Shown: positions 44,509 through 57,487 of the stretch, in pieces
Position numbering within the stretch: the first letter of the stretch is position 1
Layout: the number at the start of each line of letters is the position of its first letter
From: Limonium bicolor
Taxonomy: Eukaryota; Streptophyta; Magnoliopsida; Caryophyllales; Plumbaginaceae
Length of the DNA stretch: 64,000 nt
Direction: 5' to 3'
NCBI GenBank assembly: GCA_023374045.1
Contig: CM041779.1
Location: forward strand, 145,019,485 to 145,083,484
Program-made: the position numbers and the translations under genes
The notes under the pieces: generated by a model
What the model was told of the DNA's origin: nothing
What the model saw: the letters and a program-made list of their open reading frames with translations, nothing else
The model's database searches: none

Positions 44509-45219
44509 CTAGGTCTGTCTAACGGTTAGGTTTGACGGCCCGGTTTCATATGAGTCAGGTTAATGATGGGTGTGGGGGGCTGTGTTGGGCTTGATTCTCT
44601 TCACCCCATGGTAATGATTCTAGCTGCCCCACCAAAAATCAGTACATCACCCGACTTCAGGAGGATCTTGGTAGCAAGGTCCATCCTCCTTTGATCACCA
44701 AATAGGAACTCCGCGTCGTCTCCAAGCGATATGGACCCACTGGAACTCCTCTGGTGACGGACTCTGGCGATTCGTCCTTGTCTTGGTGCATCCCTAGCTT
44801 ACCCTCCTTTCCATAGAAGTTGATGATGCACACGTCGGAGGTTAGGTCGGGGACGGGCTCATCCTCCAATACTTGCACTGCCTTTACTGAAGCTCTAATA
44901 ATGGTCTGCAGTTCCTCCGGGATTGGCGGCACCTCCATCTCTTCATAGCTCTTGTGGTGGGTCCCACTTCTTACCTAGGCACATGATCTTCACCTTCATG
45001 GTTGAACCATTCTTGAAGGTGGGGGCGTAAAAATTTCCTTCCATCACACCTAACTCCCTGATCTTGAGGATCAATGCATACTGGACTGCTAGGGTCAGGT
45101 ACTCTCGTAGTAAGATCATCCCGGGTCTCAAGACCGCACACTTCTCTAGTGGGTGTGGTTTGGCTTCAAAGGATGTTTGGGTGTGGAATATGGCAAAATA
45201 GGAAAGCAAATATCGAAAG
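44509..45219 (-). pseudogene. AlkB-type 2OG/Fe(II) dioxygenase (ALKBH1-like) in retrotransposon copy B
   Basis: Same exon as in copy A at the same place between gag and protease, with acceptor TTTGTTCAG|CT kept (exon from 45219) and TAG at 44509-44511. Open segments show EKCAVLRPGMILLREYL, MCLGKKWD, INFYGKEGKLGMHQDKDES (His codon 44786-44788) and GVPV. Breaks lie near 44940 (after KKWD), near 44730 (after GVPV) and in the third-ligand segment (about 44610-44620), where one base is missing. The HxD ligands are retained. Apart from the shared loss of frame at the C-terminus, the breaks differ from those in copy A, so the two copies decayed independently from a common form. Confidence 0.88.
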
Positions 45220-45249
45220 CTGAACAAACATTGCCATTAAATAAATAAG

Positions 45250-46296
45250 TCAAGGTTCACAATTGGTAAATAAGGTTCGAACGAAACAAAATAAGGGTTT
45301 GTAGTTCATCCTTTTACATTGGAAAAGAAAACTAGCCAATGAAATGTGAAAAAGTAAACGTCTAAGCCTCTTCGTGAGGAAGTAGCCCTCACCAGGTGAA
45401 CTCGGGTCATCACTCACTCCCTCCCCTCGGTCCACCCTGTTAAAGACCGGTGCCTTGCCCGGCCTCTAGGGGTAGTTCTGTCCTGGCCTCTGTGGATGGC
45501 TCGGGCGGGCGGCTGGTAGATGGTCCCGCACCTCCTGTGCCACCTCGACCTCCTCCAGTAGTAGTAGCAACTGGGGCTCTAAGCAGTGGTCCCGGTGCGT
45601 GGCTTGTAGTTCCTGGAATCCGGGTTCAGGAAGCATTCGAACAATCTGTGCCCCTTCTTACCGCAGTGGTTGCAATCCACCAGGTTCCCCTTACAATCCT
45701 TGCCCGGGTGGTCCTTCTTGCACTACTTGCAGAAGTACTTCCTCGCAGCGAGCAGCTCCCCTCTCCAATAACAGTGAGCAGCTCCATAAATTTATTATAG
45801 TACTCAGTAACAGAGGAAGTTCCTTGCTTCAGCAGCTCGAACTCGCTCCTCATCCTCTCTGCAGGTAGGATGGATAGAACATGGCTCTTAGGGCCACTAA
45901 GAAGGATGGGAAGCCGAAGTCCTCCTGGGCAGTCAGCTCAGCTCTAGCGGTCTGCCACCATCGATGTGCGGGTCCCTGGAGAAAGTAGGCCACTATGTCC
46001 TCCTGGCGACCTGCTGGAACGTGTAGAGGTGAAGGCCTTCTGCATCTCGTCGATGTATCTCTCTAAGGTATTCGGCTCTGGCTGGCCTTCGTAGATTGGG
46101 GACGAAGGTCGTTGACTGCCTTCAGGCAGTTGAACTCTCGGGGACCATTAGGTGGTGGCGGTGGTGGCTGTGGGATCTGAGCCCTACTGCTGAGCTAATG
46201 CAGCTGTCACAATCTGCGCTATGACCTCTGGGGTGACAGCGTCGGGTCCATAGCCTCCTGGGGACCAGCTCCTCCTCTTCCTCCTCTTCGAGACAT
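45250..46296 (-). pseudogene. gag of copy B, with internal deletion
   Basis: ATG 46294-46296 starts SRRGGRGGAG as in copy A. The capsid-like segment with RSEFELLKQGTSSVTEYYNKF is at about 45780-45853. Compared with copy A, roughly 460 bp are missing at about 45744-45755, removing introns 1 and 2 and the exon between them. The zinc knuckle CNHCGKKGHRLFEC (about 45640-45680) is intact. The donor CACCTG|GTGAGG toward the dioxygenase exon is kept at about 45400. Several other frameshifts exist. Confidence 0.8.
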
Positions 46297-46534
46297 CTAG
46301 CTGGAATGACGGTTTTGTTACTCAGAAGGCGTATTGTTGAGTCTAAATATCTATGTAGTAATATATGAAATATTTATAACGTCCTAAAGACGGTTCGTCG
46401 GTACGTGAAGTAAGTAAGTATGGGTAAGGGTCCGTGCCTTTCTGGAATTCTCACTTCCCAATTCTACCCTAGTTCCCCAGTTTTAAGTGCACCTATAATC
46501 TAAGTATTTCACTCGGCTTGTTTTTTCTCGGGTT

Positions 46535-46565
46535 CAGAGCGTAACTACGCTCTGATACCAATTTC
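46535..46565 (-). other. Primer-binding site and hairpin of copy B
   Basis: TGGTATCAGAGC on the minus strand (46549-46560) lies next to LTR3 at 46566. It is overlapped by the inverted repeat CAGAGCG (46535-46541) / CGCTCTG (46548-46554) with a TAACTA loop, identical to copy A. Confidence 0.85.
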
Positions 46566-48183
46566 TGTAACTCCCCTATTTAACATAGTTATAGCGGAAA
46601 TAAAATACTAAAGGCGTGCAGACCATCGGGTTCCAAACACCCGGCACCAAACCTCACCAATTACAACTTAAAGATTACAATTGTCACGCCCTGACCTCGA
46701 GAAACCTTAACAGAAAAAAAAAGCAGTAATAGAACAAATAAACTCTCCACAACACCTAAATCTCATCCCATCACTCTTTCTCTTCGTGGCCACCTGTAAA
46801 ATAACTCGTACCTGCAAGATAAACAAGCAGCCCACCCAGAGGGGTGGGTCAGTTCCCTGGAATGGAACTGGTACGATCCTCCAAAAACAAACTTATAAAA
46901 CAACTCTTAAATAAATAATAGATGAATACATCACTTAACCACACACAGAGGAACAGGCGTCTCACAAATCACCAAATCAAGATAACAAATTAGAATAAAG
47001 ATAATAACCGAAAGGTAAAGTTAGTGAAACAAAACCACACCATGTGTTGTAAACTCCAATGCCTTAGTAAAACCCATTTCCAGTTAGGAGTAAAAGACCT
47101 AGATAGTCCACAAAGGACTAGGAATGAAAAGATAGATCCAAGAACCAATACTCAAGAGTGGAAACAATCAACTGGGAGAGAATGGCCCCCACCGCCAATT
47201 ACGTCCTTTTAAGACAGGGATATACAGCCCCTCACTGTCTACTACGTCCCTTTTGGGACAGGCGATATAAGCCCCTCACTATTACCATTGAAGACGCGCG
47301 CACGTCGAAACACAAGATCCAGCTCAGGGATGAAACGATATCCAGAGTCAAAAGAAGAATTTACCAAAATTGACCTTCTCCACCTTCCCACTAGATCACT
47401 AACTACCCAGAGCAATACCAAAACACTCAGTCCTACAGAGTGCAGAAGCGTAAACCCTAAGCCGTTAATGTCTACCGGAATAACCAAATAGAAGGAACCA
47501 TACCCATGTAGTTTCACATTCAAGGCTCAGATAGTCACACAAGCTGAGTTAGTCCACACAACCATTTCCTTTTAGAATTCCTCTTAAACTCAGTTAGCGT
47601 TTTTTGAAAATGTCTCATAAGTCAATCAGCAAAAGTATCGGAGTTCGAGAATCGTACCTGGTATATGAAGAACAATAAATAACTCGAATGATTGATTCCC
47701 AATAGTAACCTATAATTAAGGTGTTCCAAGTGTCGATTAGTTTAAGGGACCCTATAAACCAAACAACCTCCTATTCTTACTGATCTGTAGTCCAGGTTTA
47801 AGCATTATTCTCTCACAAAGGTTTGGGCTCGTTTTTGTTAATTAAATCCTTTGTTAGGCACCTTTCGTTTAATTTGGAATGATTTAGAATTTATCCCTGA
47901 GAGTGGCCCAAACACTCCCTTTGAAATTGTTTAAGTTGGGGTTTTGGTATTCATAGACTTGGGCTTAATAAGTTAACCCAAGACCGTGTTACGCTTATGT
48001 TGTAATTAAAACCCTTAAGTTACTAATGACTTTTAATTACACACCGATTAAAATCCTAAGGTTTTATATATATATCTTCTTATTATAACTATCACAAGGA
48101 ATGTTATTTCCCTCACCTATTTTAATGTATTTATTTACATATATATACATCTTTATGTATTAAGATCTATCCATAACACTTTT
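46566..48183 (-). mobile_element. LTR3, first part: 5' LTR of copy B
   Basis: It starts TGTAACTCCCCTATTTAACA and follows LTR1/LTR2, with more small deletions, up to CATAACACTTTT. It is then interrupted by the 13.85-kb element and resumes at 62034. The duplicated CAGCCCCTCACT module is at about 47220-47280. Confidence 0.88.
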
Positions 48184-51100
48184 TGTAACACCCCATCCAA
48201 CAACAAACACACAATAACAATCTGCAGCGGAAACTCAACTCATCACATTACTTATTCCAATGGTGTTACACGCCGTTAACCACCCACGTGGCTAACAAGG
48301 CTAATACATGTACATTTGTATCGGTCTGATGGACTAGATTCCCGAGCAACTACACAATGCAATCCTCATTCCATTTCCAACATTTATTATATACATACAT
48401 CCTCACTGTACCGAGTATTTACAAACTACTGCCGATAACAATCTCGGTCTTACTACGCCTATCATACTCATGCCATTTAATGGCTACCCATGTATAACAT
48501 CTGCCCCGTCCTACTCTCGAACGGCTTCCAGCTCTCCGTACCTGAAATAGGAAAAGAAGAGAAAGGGTGGCCCCCAAGGGGCTCAGCACCTTTGCTGGTA
48601 TGGTAATCCCGCAGCCCGCATGCTACCGGGCCACGCACAACTAATTGTCGTCTTAGCATGCAGTTGATTATATTTAAATCATGCATACAACCATAGTCAT
48701 ACAACACATAACATTTCGCCTCAACGGGCTCAACCTATAACCAACACATCCATACCTAACCAACCATCCAATGATTCTTTAAACCCTAGAGTGGCTCTCC
48801 TCTAGAACGGAGCTACTTCCTTAACGAATGACGTGTACCCATTAATCGGGTTATCCTTAAACGCCTCTTGTCACAACTGGGATTCATTTCCATGATCCAC
48901 ATATTCCATAACATACAACATATCTCATTCCTATATGACAAACATAACAACCTTTCTGGTTTCTACATACACATGATAACCTCACCATCATTCTAAACAT
49001 CCAATATGTATATATACCTTAGCATAGCAAGGGAATTTGCATAGCACCATAACATTACATAACATCATAAATTCGGTTCTCACAAGGAACCTTCCATCAT
49101 AGTTAGTCCATACCATGAGCATAGAGATTGTTGCCAAACTCATACCAAGCTCGTTAATTACCTCATCACCATCCTGTTATTTGAACGGTTGACTTAAACC
49201 CAAGTGTGTCGGATATAGTGATCCCAAGCACACCAACAACACAGTATGCCCCTATGGCCCGACGTGAGTCAGTAAACTAGCTTTGGATAAGCTAAGGGAA
49301 GGTTGAAACCAATTGGAATACCACCTAAACATACACCAAGGGAGCCGAACTGGATATGATAACGACCCCCATCCATCACACGCGTGGCCGGAAACAATCC
49401 GGACTCCTCACCCCCCATTAGCCCATAGACTCTTATAAATAAGTAGTTAGAGATCCATTACGGAGCCTACCACAACCACACACCATACGGTATCATAACC
49501 GAGTTAAGCACACAAGGGGGAGAGAGTCATACATTCACATACAAACATCACGCACCAACATCACATAACCAACTCACGCATAGCCGTGGTTAGAACGTTC
49601 CTTAAGTCGGAAACGTTGTTACCGGATACCGTTCTCCTACGTTTACCTAATAGAGGTTAACTAGCCCTTCAAGCGCATTCGAGGTTACCGGTATCGGCAC
49701 GTAAACATACAATAACAATAAACTGTAAACTCGTTTCATGATTTACTCATAACGTGGCAAACATACAGAAAACACATTGGCATACAAGCCGGTGTAATCC
49801 GGTAGGACACAGGTTGCAAGAAAACCATACCTGTCACCGGAGTCCACTTTACCACGTCACCTTATGTTCCTCGAGCAATTCTCGAACAACTGTTAACATC
49901 ACATGTGTTTTTATTAACAACAGGGTTTGCTTGATTATTTAAAGTCAATGCTTAATTTTTCCCCGTTAACTTAGTTACATAACTTTACATTTTAACATGT
50001 TTTACTCTCACATTCTAATACAATTTTTAACCCACTTTATTGTCATTAAACTCACCTAACATGTCCTTAACATCCTCATAACATCATTACCTACCAATCC
50101 CCATCATCACATATGATTTCATAACCTTAAACCATGTTTTTGGTCCGACCGACCCACCGTCGACCCATCTGGGTCGGTCCATTACAGACCCCTTTTACTT
50201 CCTTATAATCATGCCCGTCCGACCCACGTCCGACCCACCATTCTGGGTCGGTCCATGTGCGAACATTTTCCTTCCTTTGAAACTTGACCGACCGACCCAT
50301 GTCCGACCCAACCTTCTGGGTCGGTCCATTACCGAACATTTCCCAACATCTTACAGAGGCTCGACCGACCCAAAAACTGGGTCGGCCCCTGGGTCGGTCG
50401 CCTCCTAAACCTACCCAAACTTTGCCAAATCTTCACCAAACTTCTCCTAAGACCTCTTAATGTGTTCTAACATTATTTGGCACTTCAAACACACCCTTAA
50501 GATATTCTTAAACACTCACAATACTATTCTTTCCTAACTCCTTAAACCTTTACTTATATCTCCACAAAATTCCTAACACTTGTAATGTTTTCTCCTTATG
50601 ATTCCTAGGTGGCATTTCACCTATAATGACCACAATACCAAGGTGTTTCCTCTACACCTTATCATCATCTCTCAACTTCTTTTCTTACTAACTAAATCTC
50701 CTTTTCACAACTTCTTAAAACTCCTTACTCAAAACCTTACCTAAACATCATTTATTCTTTGAACACCAACATTACCTAAACCTTAAACAACTTCTCCAAG
50801 ACTTTGATACATTCACAAAACACCCATTGAATTCCTAGAACTTCCAAGACAACACCTAAATCCTTGCATCACTCCAAACCCCCTTAATACATGTTTTCTT
50901 CACAAGTAAACATTCATTCACTTTTGACCCTTCCTAGTTCACCAAAACTCACTTACAACACTTAGAACTTCTCACACATAAAGCACTACATCACAATATA
51001 GTGCATAACTTAAATTGCTTGGAACTTAGGCCCTTAAATGCATGGCTCTTAGGCCCTTAAATTGCATAAACCTTAAACACTGAATTTCCCACATAATAAT

Positions 51101-52703
51101 GCCTTTGACCTGCAAATACACCCAACAATACATATTCCTTTAATAAACTCCTTGAGAGCATTTTACTAGCTCATTTACCCTTTGCTCTTTAGGTAGTTTT
51201 AACAAGCATTATAAGCTTATTTCTCCTAAGGCATCAAACCACATTGAGATAGCTTGTTTACCTCTTTTCCTCACAAACTTCTTTCTTGTTTCCTTACAAA
51301 ACCGGTAGGGCATTTGGTTCCTTGCCACAACTAAACAATATACCAACATTGAAATGAGTATATAAGCTTTAAGCTTTATCTCATTGTAAACCCTAGTTAC
51401 ATATATTATCTTAAGGTATTAACATGATGGTTTTACCTTGGAATGGAAAGAGAGCTTGAATATATGTCAAGAGAGGACTCCTCCTTGCCCTTGGAAGGTT
51501 CAAATGAAGCTAAAACAAGCAAGATAAATACACCATGGTGAGGTGAATTTTCGGACAACACAAACATGAAGGAAACTTGATTTTTCTTTGAGTTTCCTTA
51601 CCTTGAAGCAAAGGAGAATGTCAAGGCATGAAAATGAGCTCAAGCTCTTCCCATGGAGGTTTCTCTTGGCACCGAAATGGAGGTTTTGAAGTTTTGAAAG
51701 GACAAGATTGTAGAGCTTGGCTTAACTAAGAGAATGGTGGTCTTGAAATTGAATTTGGACCATGGAGCTAGGAGTTACAAGCATTCAAAGATGGAACTTC
51801 CATGGTGGTAGTAGCATTACCAGAGAGAGCAAGAAGAAAGAGGAAGAAGGAGAATGGGACCGTGTGAAATGAGAAGGCAAAGAGAATGAGGTTTGCTTTT
51901 GCTTTTAGAAGATATTTGTACTAAAGTGTATAGTAACTTTTGCTTTATCATTTAGTTAACTCATTTGTTTGTGTAGGTGTGGTGAGTCACTAAGGAAAAC
52001 CGGCCCCAATATAGTTAGAAGGGTGTTTTGGTCTTTGTTGACCAACTTAATCACTTATAACATTATATGTTACAAACTAGTTATAAAAATCACTATTCAT
52101 CCCAATAACAAGGCACATAGAAGTGAAATTTTTGATTTCCCATTGATATAGCCACCCAAATGTGATACTATATAGTACACATGTTAATTAAAGAGTAGTG
52201 ATGGACATTTAGCCATTCAAAACTCATTTACAAGACAATTTTTCAAAACGGCTTTAAGACTTCTTAAAGCACATTTGTGTTTAACTTGTTTTCAAGCTTG
52301 GTTTTCTTTAGTAATTGATTAATATGTCCATTAACATATAAATGGGCATAGGTATGACCATTAGGTCTTATACACATTTATCCCAAGCTTAGAGCACATT
52401 TTTGCTCTTATTGACCTTAAGGTATTTATTTGTGTTTTGTTTGGTTTCATTGTCTACCAAAGTTTCCTAAGGACTTAATTAGCCTTATAAAGTCATAATT
52501 AAATGTTTAAGTCTTGGTAGGCTCTTTGGGTCCTAACCAAGTTCACTCATAGCTTAGAGCATGTTTTTGCTCGTACTGTGTCTTAGTGCTTTATTGCACT
52601 TTACTATATTTAAATTGTCCACTGATGTTTCTAAGGCACTTTTTAGCCTTTACATGCCATAGTTTGATATTTAACAACATACCAAAGTTTGGGGTAGGTT
52701 TCA
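48184..52703 (-). repeat. 3' LTR of the 13.85-kb element
   Basis: TGTAACACCCCATCCAACAA to GGGGTAGGTTTCA. The right end has two extra G compared with the other LTR's GGGGTATTTCA. It contains the GGGTCGG palindromic array at 50135-50400. Confidence 0.88.
50135..50400. repeat. CGACCCA/TGGGTCGG palindromic array (3' LTR)
   Basis: At least four hairpin modules pair CCGACCCA with TGGGTCGG at spacings of about 50-70 bp. The matching array in the other LTR is 59455-59720. Confidence 0.8.
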
Positions 52704-55700
52704 ATCTACCCCCCCTTAAAGAACTTCGTCTCGAAGTTCACATTTCCTCGCATCATTGGATTAGGATACGGGAATTACTTATAGCCATAAAACTTCCATT
52801 ACCAACCATCCTTTTACATCCAACCTCGGACTAATGGTCCGGGCACATATCCACATCATTTGGACACATAGTCCCCATACATAACAGTCTTTAGACACAT
52901 AGGTCTATGTAACACCACACATTTAGACTCATAGGCCTTGATAGTATACACTTTAGGAAATCCAAGTCAAAACAACATTCATTACACATACCACACACCT
53001 GTCAGAGCATGTATAGCAATCAAAATTATCCTTGATATACACTATGATCCCGCAGAACCCGGTCGCGATGGACGCCTTCCGTCCCCGTGCCTTTGGGAAA
53101 TTAAAACAATCACTTAAATTTAAAATTTCCTTGTGAGGTTAAGTATAAGAAGATCTTTTACTTCAAATATTAATCGATTGTTTGAAAATACCAATTGAAA
53201 ATCCTTTTGAAAACACCACACAACTCCAAGTCCAATTTATGCTCCTTGTATCTTTCCTAACATGGTTATTTGCAATCACTTATAGGGAGCTTCAAGAATC
53301 ATCCAACACTGATGTGATCAGCATCGGTGTTGAACTATCTTTCCACCCCAATTCGTGTTCGGCTTCCCTTGATCTCATGATAATCAAGTTTCACCTCCCA
53401 CTTCATTTTCAACCAACAATTAATTCAAGCATATCCCATTTTCTATCTTTAAATCCTTCTAGTCATAATCATTACATCTCCAAGGGATAGAACTCCGTCT
53501 ATCAATCATCACCCAAATCCAACTTAATTCGAGTTACCTAGGGAATTTAATTCTCACTAGGTTCTATGTCGGTCTCATATCCCTTCATAAATCACAACAC
53601 TGTATATATATACATATATTTTTATCAAAATACCACACATGGCTTACGTTTATGCACCATCGGGGTTTTAGTTCCCCGGGAGTTTCTTTACTCCCTTCCA
53701 CTTGTACTCTCATACACCACTGTTAACCAAAATAAACACACTTCCCACAATGGTATTCGCATCATCTGTGCGCAATTACCACAATTTAACCACAAATAAA
53801 TGCGTATGTTTATATAACACACGCGCCAACCATCATAACAATCATTTTGTGCTATGCACACCTAGTTCGCGTACACTTGTACGGTAAAACACACTAAGTG
53901 GTTTTGCGCTCTACCCCCCTTAAAAGGGATTACGCCCACGTAATCAATCACTGAGCATTAGCTTAAAACGTTCTGCCGTCGTGAAGTGTTTTAACTTCCA
54001 CGCGGTCTATTACACAATGGATTCTGATTAGAGGATCTTAACCATATTGGCGGTTTAGTCCCTAAACCAAGAATTCGCATTGGAGTTGTAACTCATAACC
54101 GGTTTCGGTCCTGGCCTGTGAGGCTTTTAGGCATTGATAACTATCCATCCATTCATATTCACAATGTATACCCGTTACCTGACGCATGGGCTCACTGGCC
54201 TCTGTTGCGCAACCCTGATAATTATAGAGCTAGTTTGCCCCATTCGTTATTGTTTCTGTATTGTACATCTCCAATGTATTACCTTTATCGAGGTAACAAT
54301 GGTTTCTCAACCGACGCATGGCATCTTTTACCCTGAGCGAATTCGGTGAGTTTCACGATTTTCCATCCACTTCTCCTATAGCTTACCGCGTAAACTACTA
54401 TGTAATTCACAATGATTGACTTACTTTTACCGACTTACTGTCGGTTGAGATTGAGCTACTACCTAATGTGTAGTGCTCTCTCAGTTATTTCCCACACCTG
54501 GGGTATATCTCATACCGACCTTTGGTATTTAGTGTTACCGTAGTTATTTACTGTTAGTCATGTCTCCACATTCGGTTTTGTACAAGTATCCCTTTATTGG
54601 TGCGGTCTTGCATTTCCTATGCATCGGCCACTATAACATTATTCTTCCACCATCAACATGTTTCCAATTCCTAGCTATCCCACTCGATCATTACTGCGCA
54701 AGTGCAATACCAAAACACTCAGTCATACAGAGTGCAGAGGCGTAAACTCTTGACAGTAAATCCCTTATGCGATTGCGATAGGAATTTACACTGTGTTTTC
54801 CCGAAATTCTCACCACATAGTACTTGTCACCGGCTTACTGCTCGGTTCGTTTGCTATCACTTGCTGTTGTACCTCCACTGGGGTTAACTCACAACTCTGC
54901 TTATTTGTCATACCATCACTTAGCAATACTTATACAACGGTCGCTTATTGCACACCGTATCCTCTTCCATTGTATAGCATCAACTTATACTGTATCCGCT
55001 ATTATATTAGCTTCTGCTATTACGCTAGGTTTATCTGGCCACTTATTTGGCTGATTTTTGAATATATTACTATCTTTCCCTTGAGCGTTGTTCGCTACAC
55101 ATTTAGCTTCACACACCTACGGTGATTGCTATCAACTTATTACTCTTCCTGTGTACACAACAGGTACGAGCACTTCTTTTTGTGTGTTATTTCATTCAAA
55201 TCACCCTGGGGTAATAACAACGTGGTCCATCCTCCACATATCTCTTGAATTTGATTCGCATAACTACCGCTTCTGCGGTCTCACAATATTGAGAGGTATG
55301 CCCACTCTTAATGCAGTGGTTCGCTTACCACTCTATTTACTTATACCACATAAACTTTTACAATCAACCGAATTCATATAGCATGTCCTGCTTATGGCTT
55401 ATAAGCCTTATTTGCCTTGAGCTGGGCTCATTGTAGGCTGTCCACACCCATGTACTTCTCTGTACAATATTACCTGGTTAGAGGTTGTATTGGCATCCAT
55501 GACAAGGTTGTCGCATCACATTTCCTTTCATGGGATGCCCCTTAGGATTGCCAGTCCGTCTCCTGACAACTTATGTCTACACTGGGTGATAATTTCAGCC
55601 CTTGTGTTTCTGTCATGTCATTTTGTTCAACAATTGTTGATGCGCACACCCTTCAAGGATTTCTCCTGGGTGTCGTTAAGTTATGCCTTTACATCTGGTT

Positions 55701-57470
55701 CACAATTATTGGTACATCTAGTTAGCCACGCCTTTTGCGTTCTATACGGTTACTATCTTCTTCTGTGAAGATCAACATTTCCAGATAGTGTAGGTACTGA
55801 TTCTGGGAGTTTCATCCCGTTCATTGCACATTAATGTGTCCACATTAGGCATCTGCCTTGCCCTGCTTTTCAGCTATCATGTTTATCCCTGGGGATCCTT
55901 AAGACATATGCTATGTCTTTACTTAACAGTTTGTGCACTTCGCACTTCCTAACTCTTAAACATTTCCTTGAAAGGAATTCACTAATTCCTTTAGTCTCGT
56001 TAACTTAACTGAGTTCCTTTACTTCAAGCATTCCTTGTATTTTCTAGCTCCTGTTGATTTTACTGCTGACCGTAGACGGAGTCGACTACTTCCCGTGCTT
56101 CGGACTCTACTGGTATACATATATGGGGTATCATACTGATACATTACTACTTACCACAACTAACCTATAAGTAGGTCTGTCAGGCCCACATGCTCCTATC
56201 GGAGTGCGGTCGTCCCACAACACAGTTGGTACACTTGTAGTGTCCGTCACACGCCTAGGTGAAGTATTCTGTTGTCAACTCCCTTATATTGTCCCGTGAC
56301 AATATTCATTCCTTACTTCCCGAACCTAATCGAGGGAAGGTTTATCTGCTGTTGTATCCTTGTCAACTATCCCTGGTTTCACTGGTTTGGTTTAAAAGAA
56401 GGTCGGAAAGAAGTGTTGGTTTGAAAGAAAATCTGGTTTGAAAAGAAAAGGGTTTGTGAAAATTAGGTTTGAAAGAAAAATTTCCATGGTTTCACAACAT
56501 CTTCTTACCTTAGCCAAGTCTAGCTTCTTGCTGACTGGTGTGTTTCCAATTACAGAGGTTAGGCTAACAGGCCCTTCCACTGTTATGACGATCACATTTA
56601 ACTCCATGGTACTTTTCCAAGTACCTGTAGTGGTTATGAATTTCTCGAACAGCCCTGTTATAGCAGCACTTGCTATGGCAAGTGCGCCATGCTAACTGGC
56701 TATCGGTTTGACACCTACCGATTGTGGTATTGTTTTGACACATATTGTCATCAGTGGCCTTATTGGCCCCCACTGATCTTACTGCCTTGATGGATACTCC
56801 TCTAGGTGACTTCTCACTGTTTCCACGTAATAATCGTTAACCAGGGTGTTTCCCATTCTGGGAGACCCCTTTTTCTTAGTATTGTATTCTCTTTGTAACC
56901 CGTTCCACGTATTTGGGCACTACGTTGTAGTTCCCTTGTCGGTTGGTATACCGTTGGTGCATTATTCATCAACTGTGGTCCCGTAGACACTCGTCTCGGG
57001 TTTTACTAATCCATTTCTTGCCTGTTGCACAGTTGGTGCATTGCAAGTTGGTTGTTCTCGACTGCTCTGCATGTCGACCGAGGTTGCCAGAAATTCCATT
57101 CTTCTATACACAAAATCCTTCATTCTTCGCTACTAAATGCGGTTAACATCGTTCAGATGGAGACCGTCTCTGGGATTCCCAGTTTTCGGGATCTACCGTA
57201 TGACAGATTCTCCGTACCCTTAAAGGTACTTACTAACAGCCAGATCGGGTATTCCCGAGTAAGAGAGGACTTTCATCTCTCTGGCGTTGTTCCCCAAGTT
57301 ATATAACAGGGATTGTGGAGGGTGGGATGGATATTGTAGGTTTCCAGTAGTCACTGGTAGTTCCTAACTAGCGTATCTCTCACGCTATCACTCAACCCTT
57401 AACCCAAAGTACTTAAATCCTAACTCGGTATTCCCTAAGCTCGGTAACTCAGTCATCAGAGCGATACTTC
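52704..57470 (-). other. Interior of the 13.85-kb element, no recognisable protein
   Basis: 4.8 kb with scattered open frames of 60-110 codons, nearly all on the plus strand, which is antisense to the element; the minus strand has almost none. No retroviral motif was found. It begins (left) with the polypurine tract and the AACTTCG/CGAAGTT hairpin (52722-52738), and a second polypurine-like tract lies at 53910-53926. The GC content is higher than in the flanking LTRs of the chromovirus. It may be conserved non-coding RNA or decayed sequence. Confidence 0.6.
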
Positions 57471-57487
57471 GCTCTGATACCACTTTT
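57457..57487 (-). other. Primer-binding site and hairpin of the 13.85-kb element
   Basis: The initiator-Met site at 57471-57482 is five bases from the LTR. CAGAGCG (57457-57463) and CGCTCTG (57470-57476) form the same stem as in the chromovirus, with a different loop (ATACTT). Confidence 0.85.

Noticed and set aside
54118..54349. Possible envelope-like or host peptide in the non-coding element
   Set aside because: Two overlapping frames of about 71 codons cover the same bases with no signal peptide or membrane pattern that holds up.
53182..57306. Numerous 60-110-codon open frames in the 13.85-kb element interior as genes
   Set aside because: They are antisense to the element and overlap in several frames. 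I saw no domain motifs, so they are probably chance frames in stop-poor sequence.
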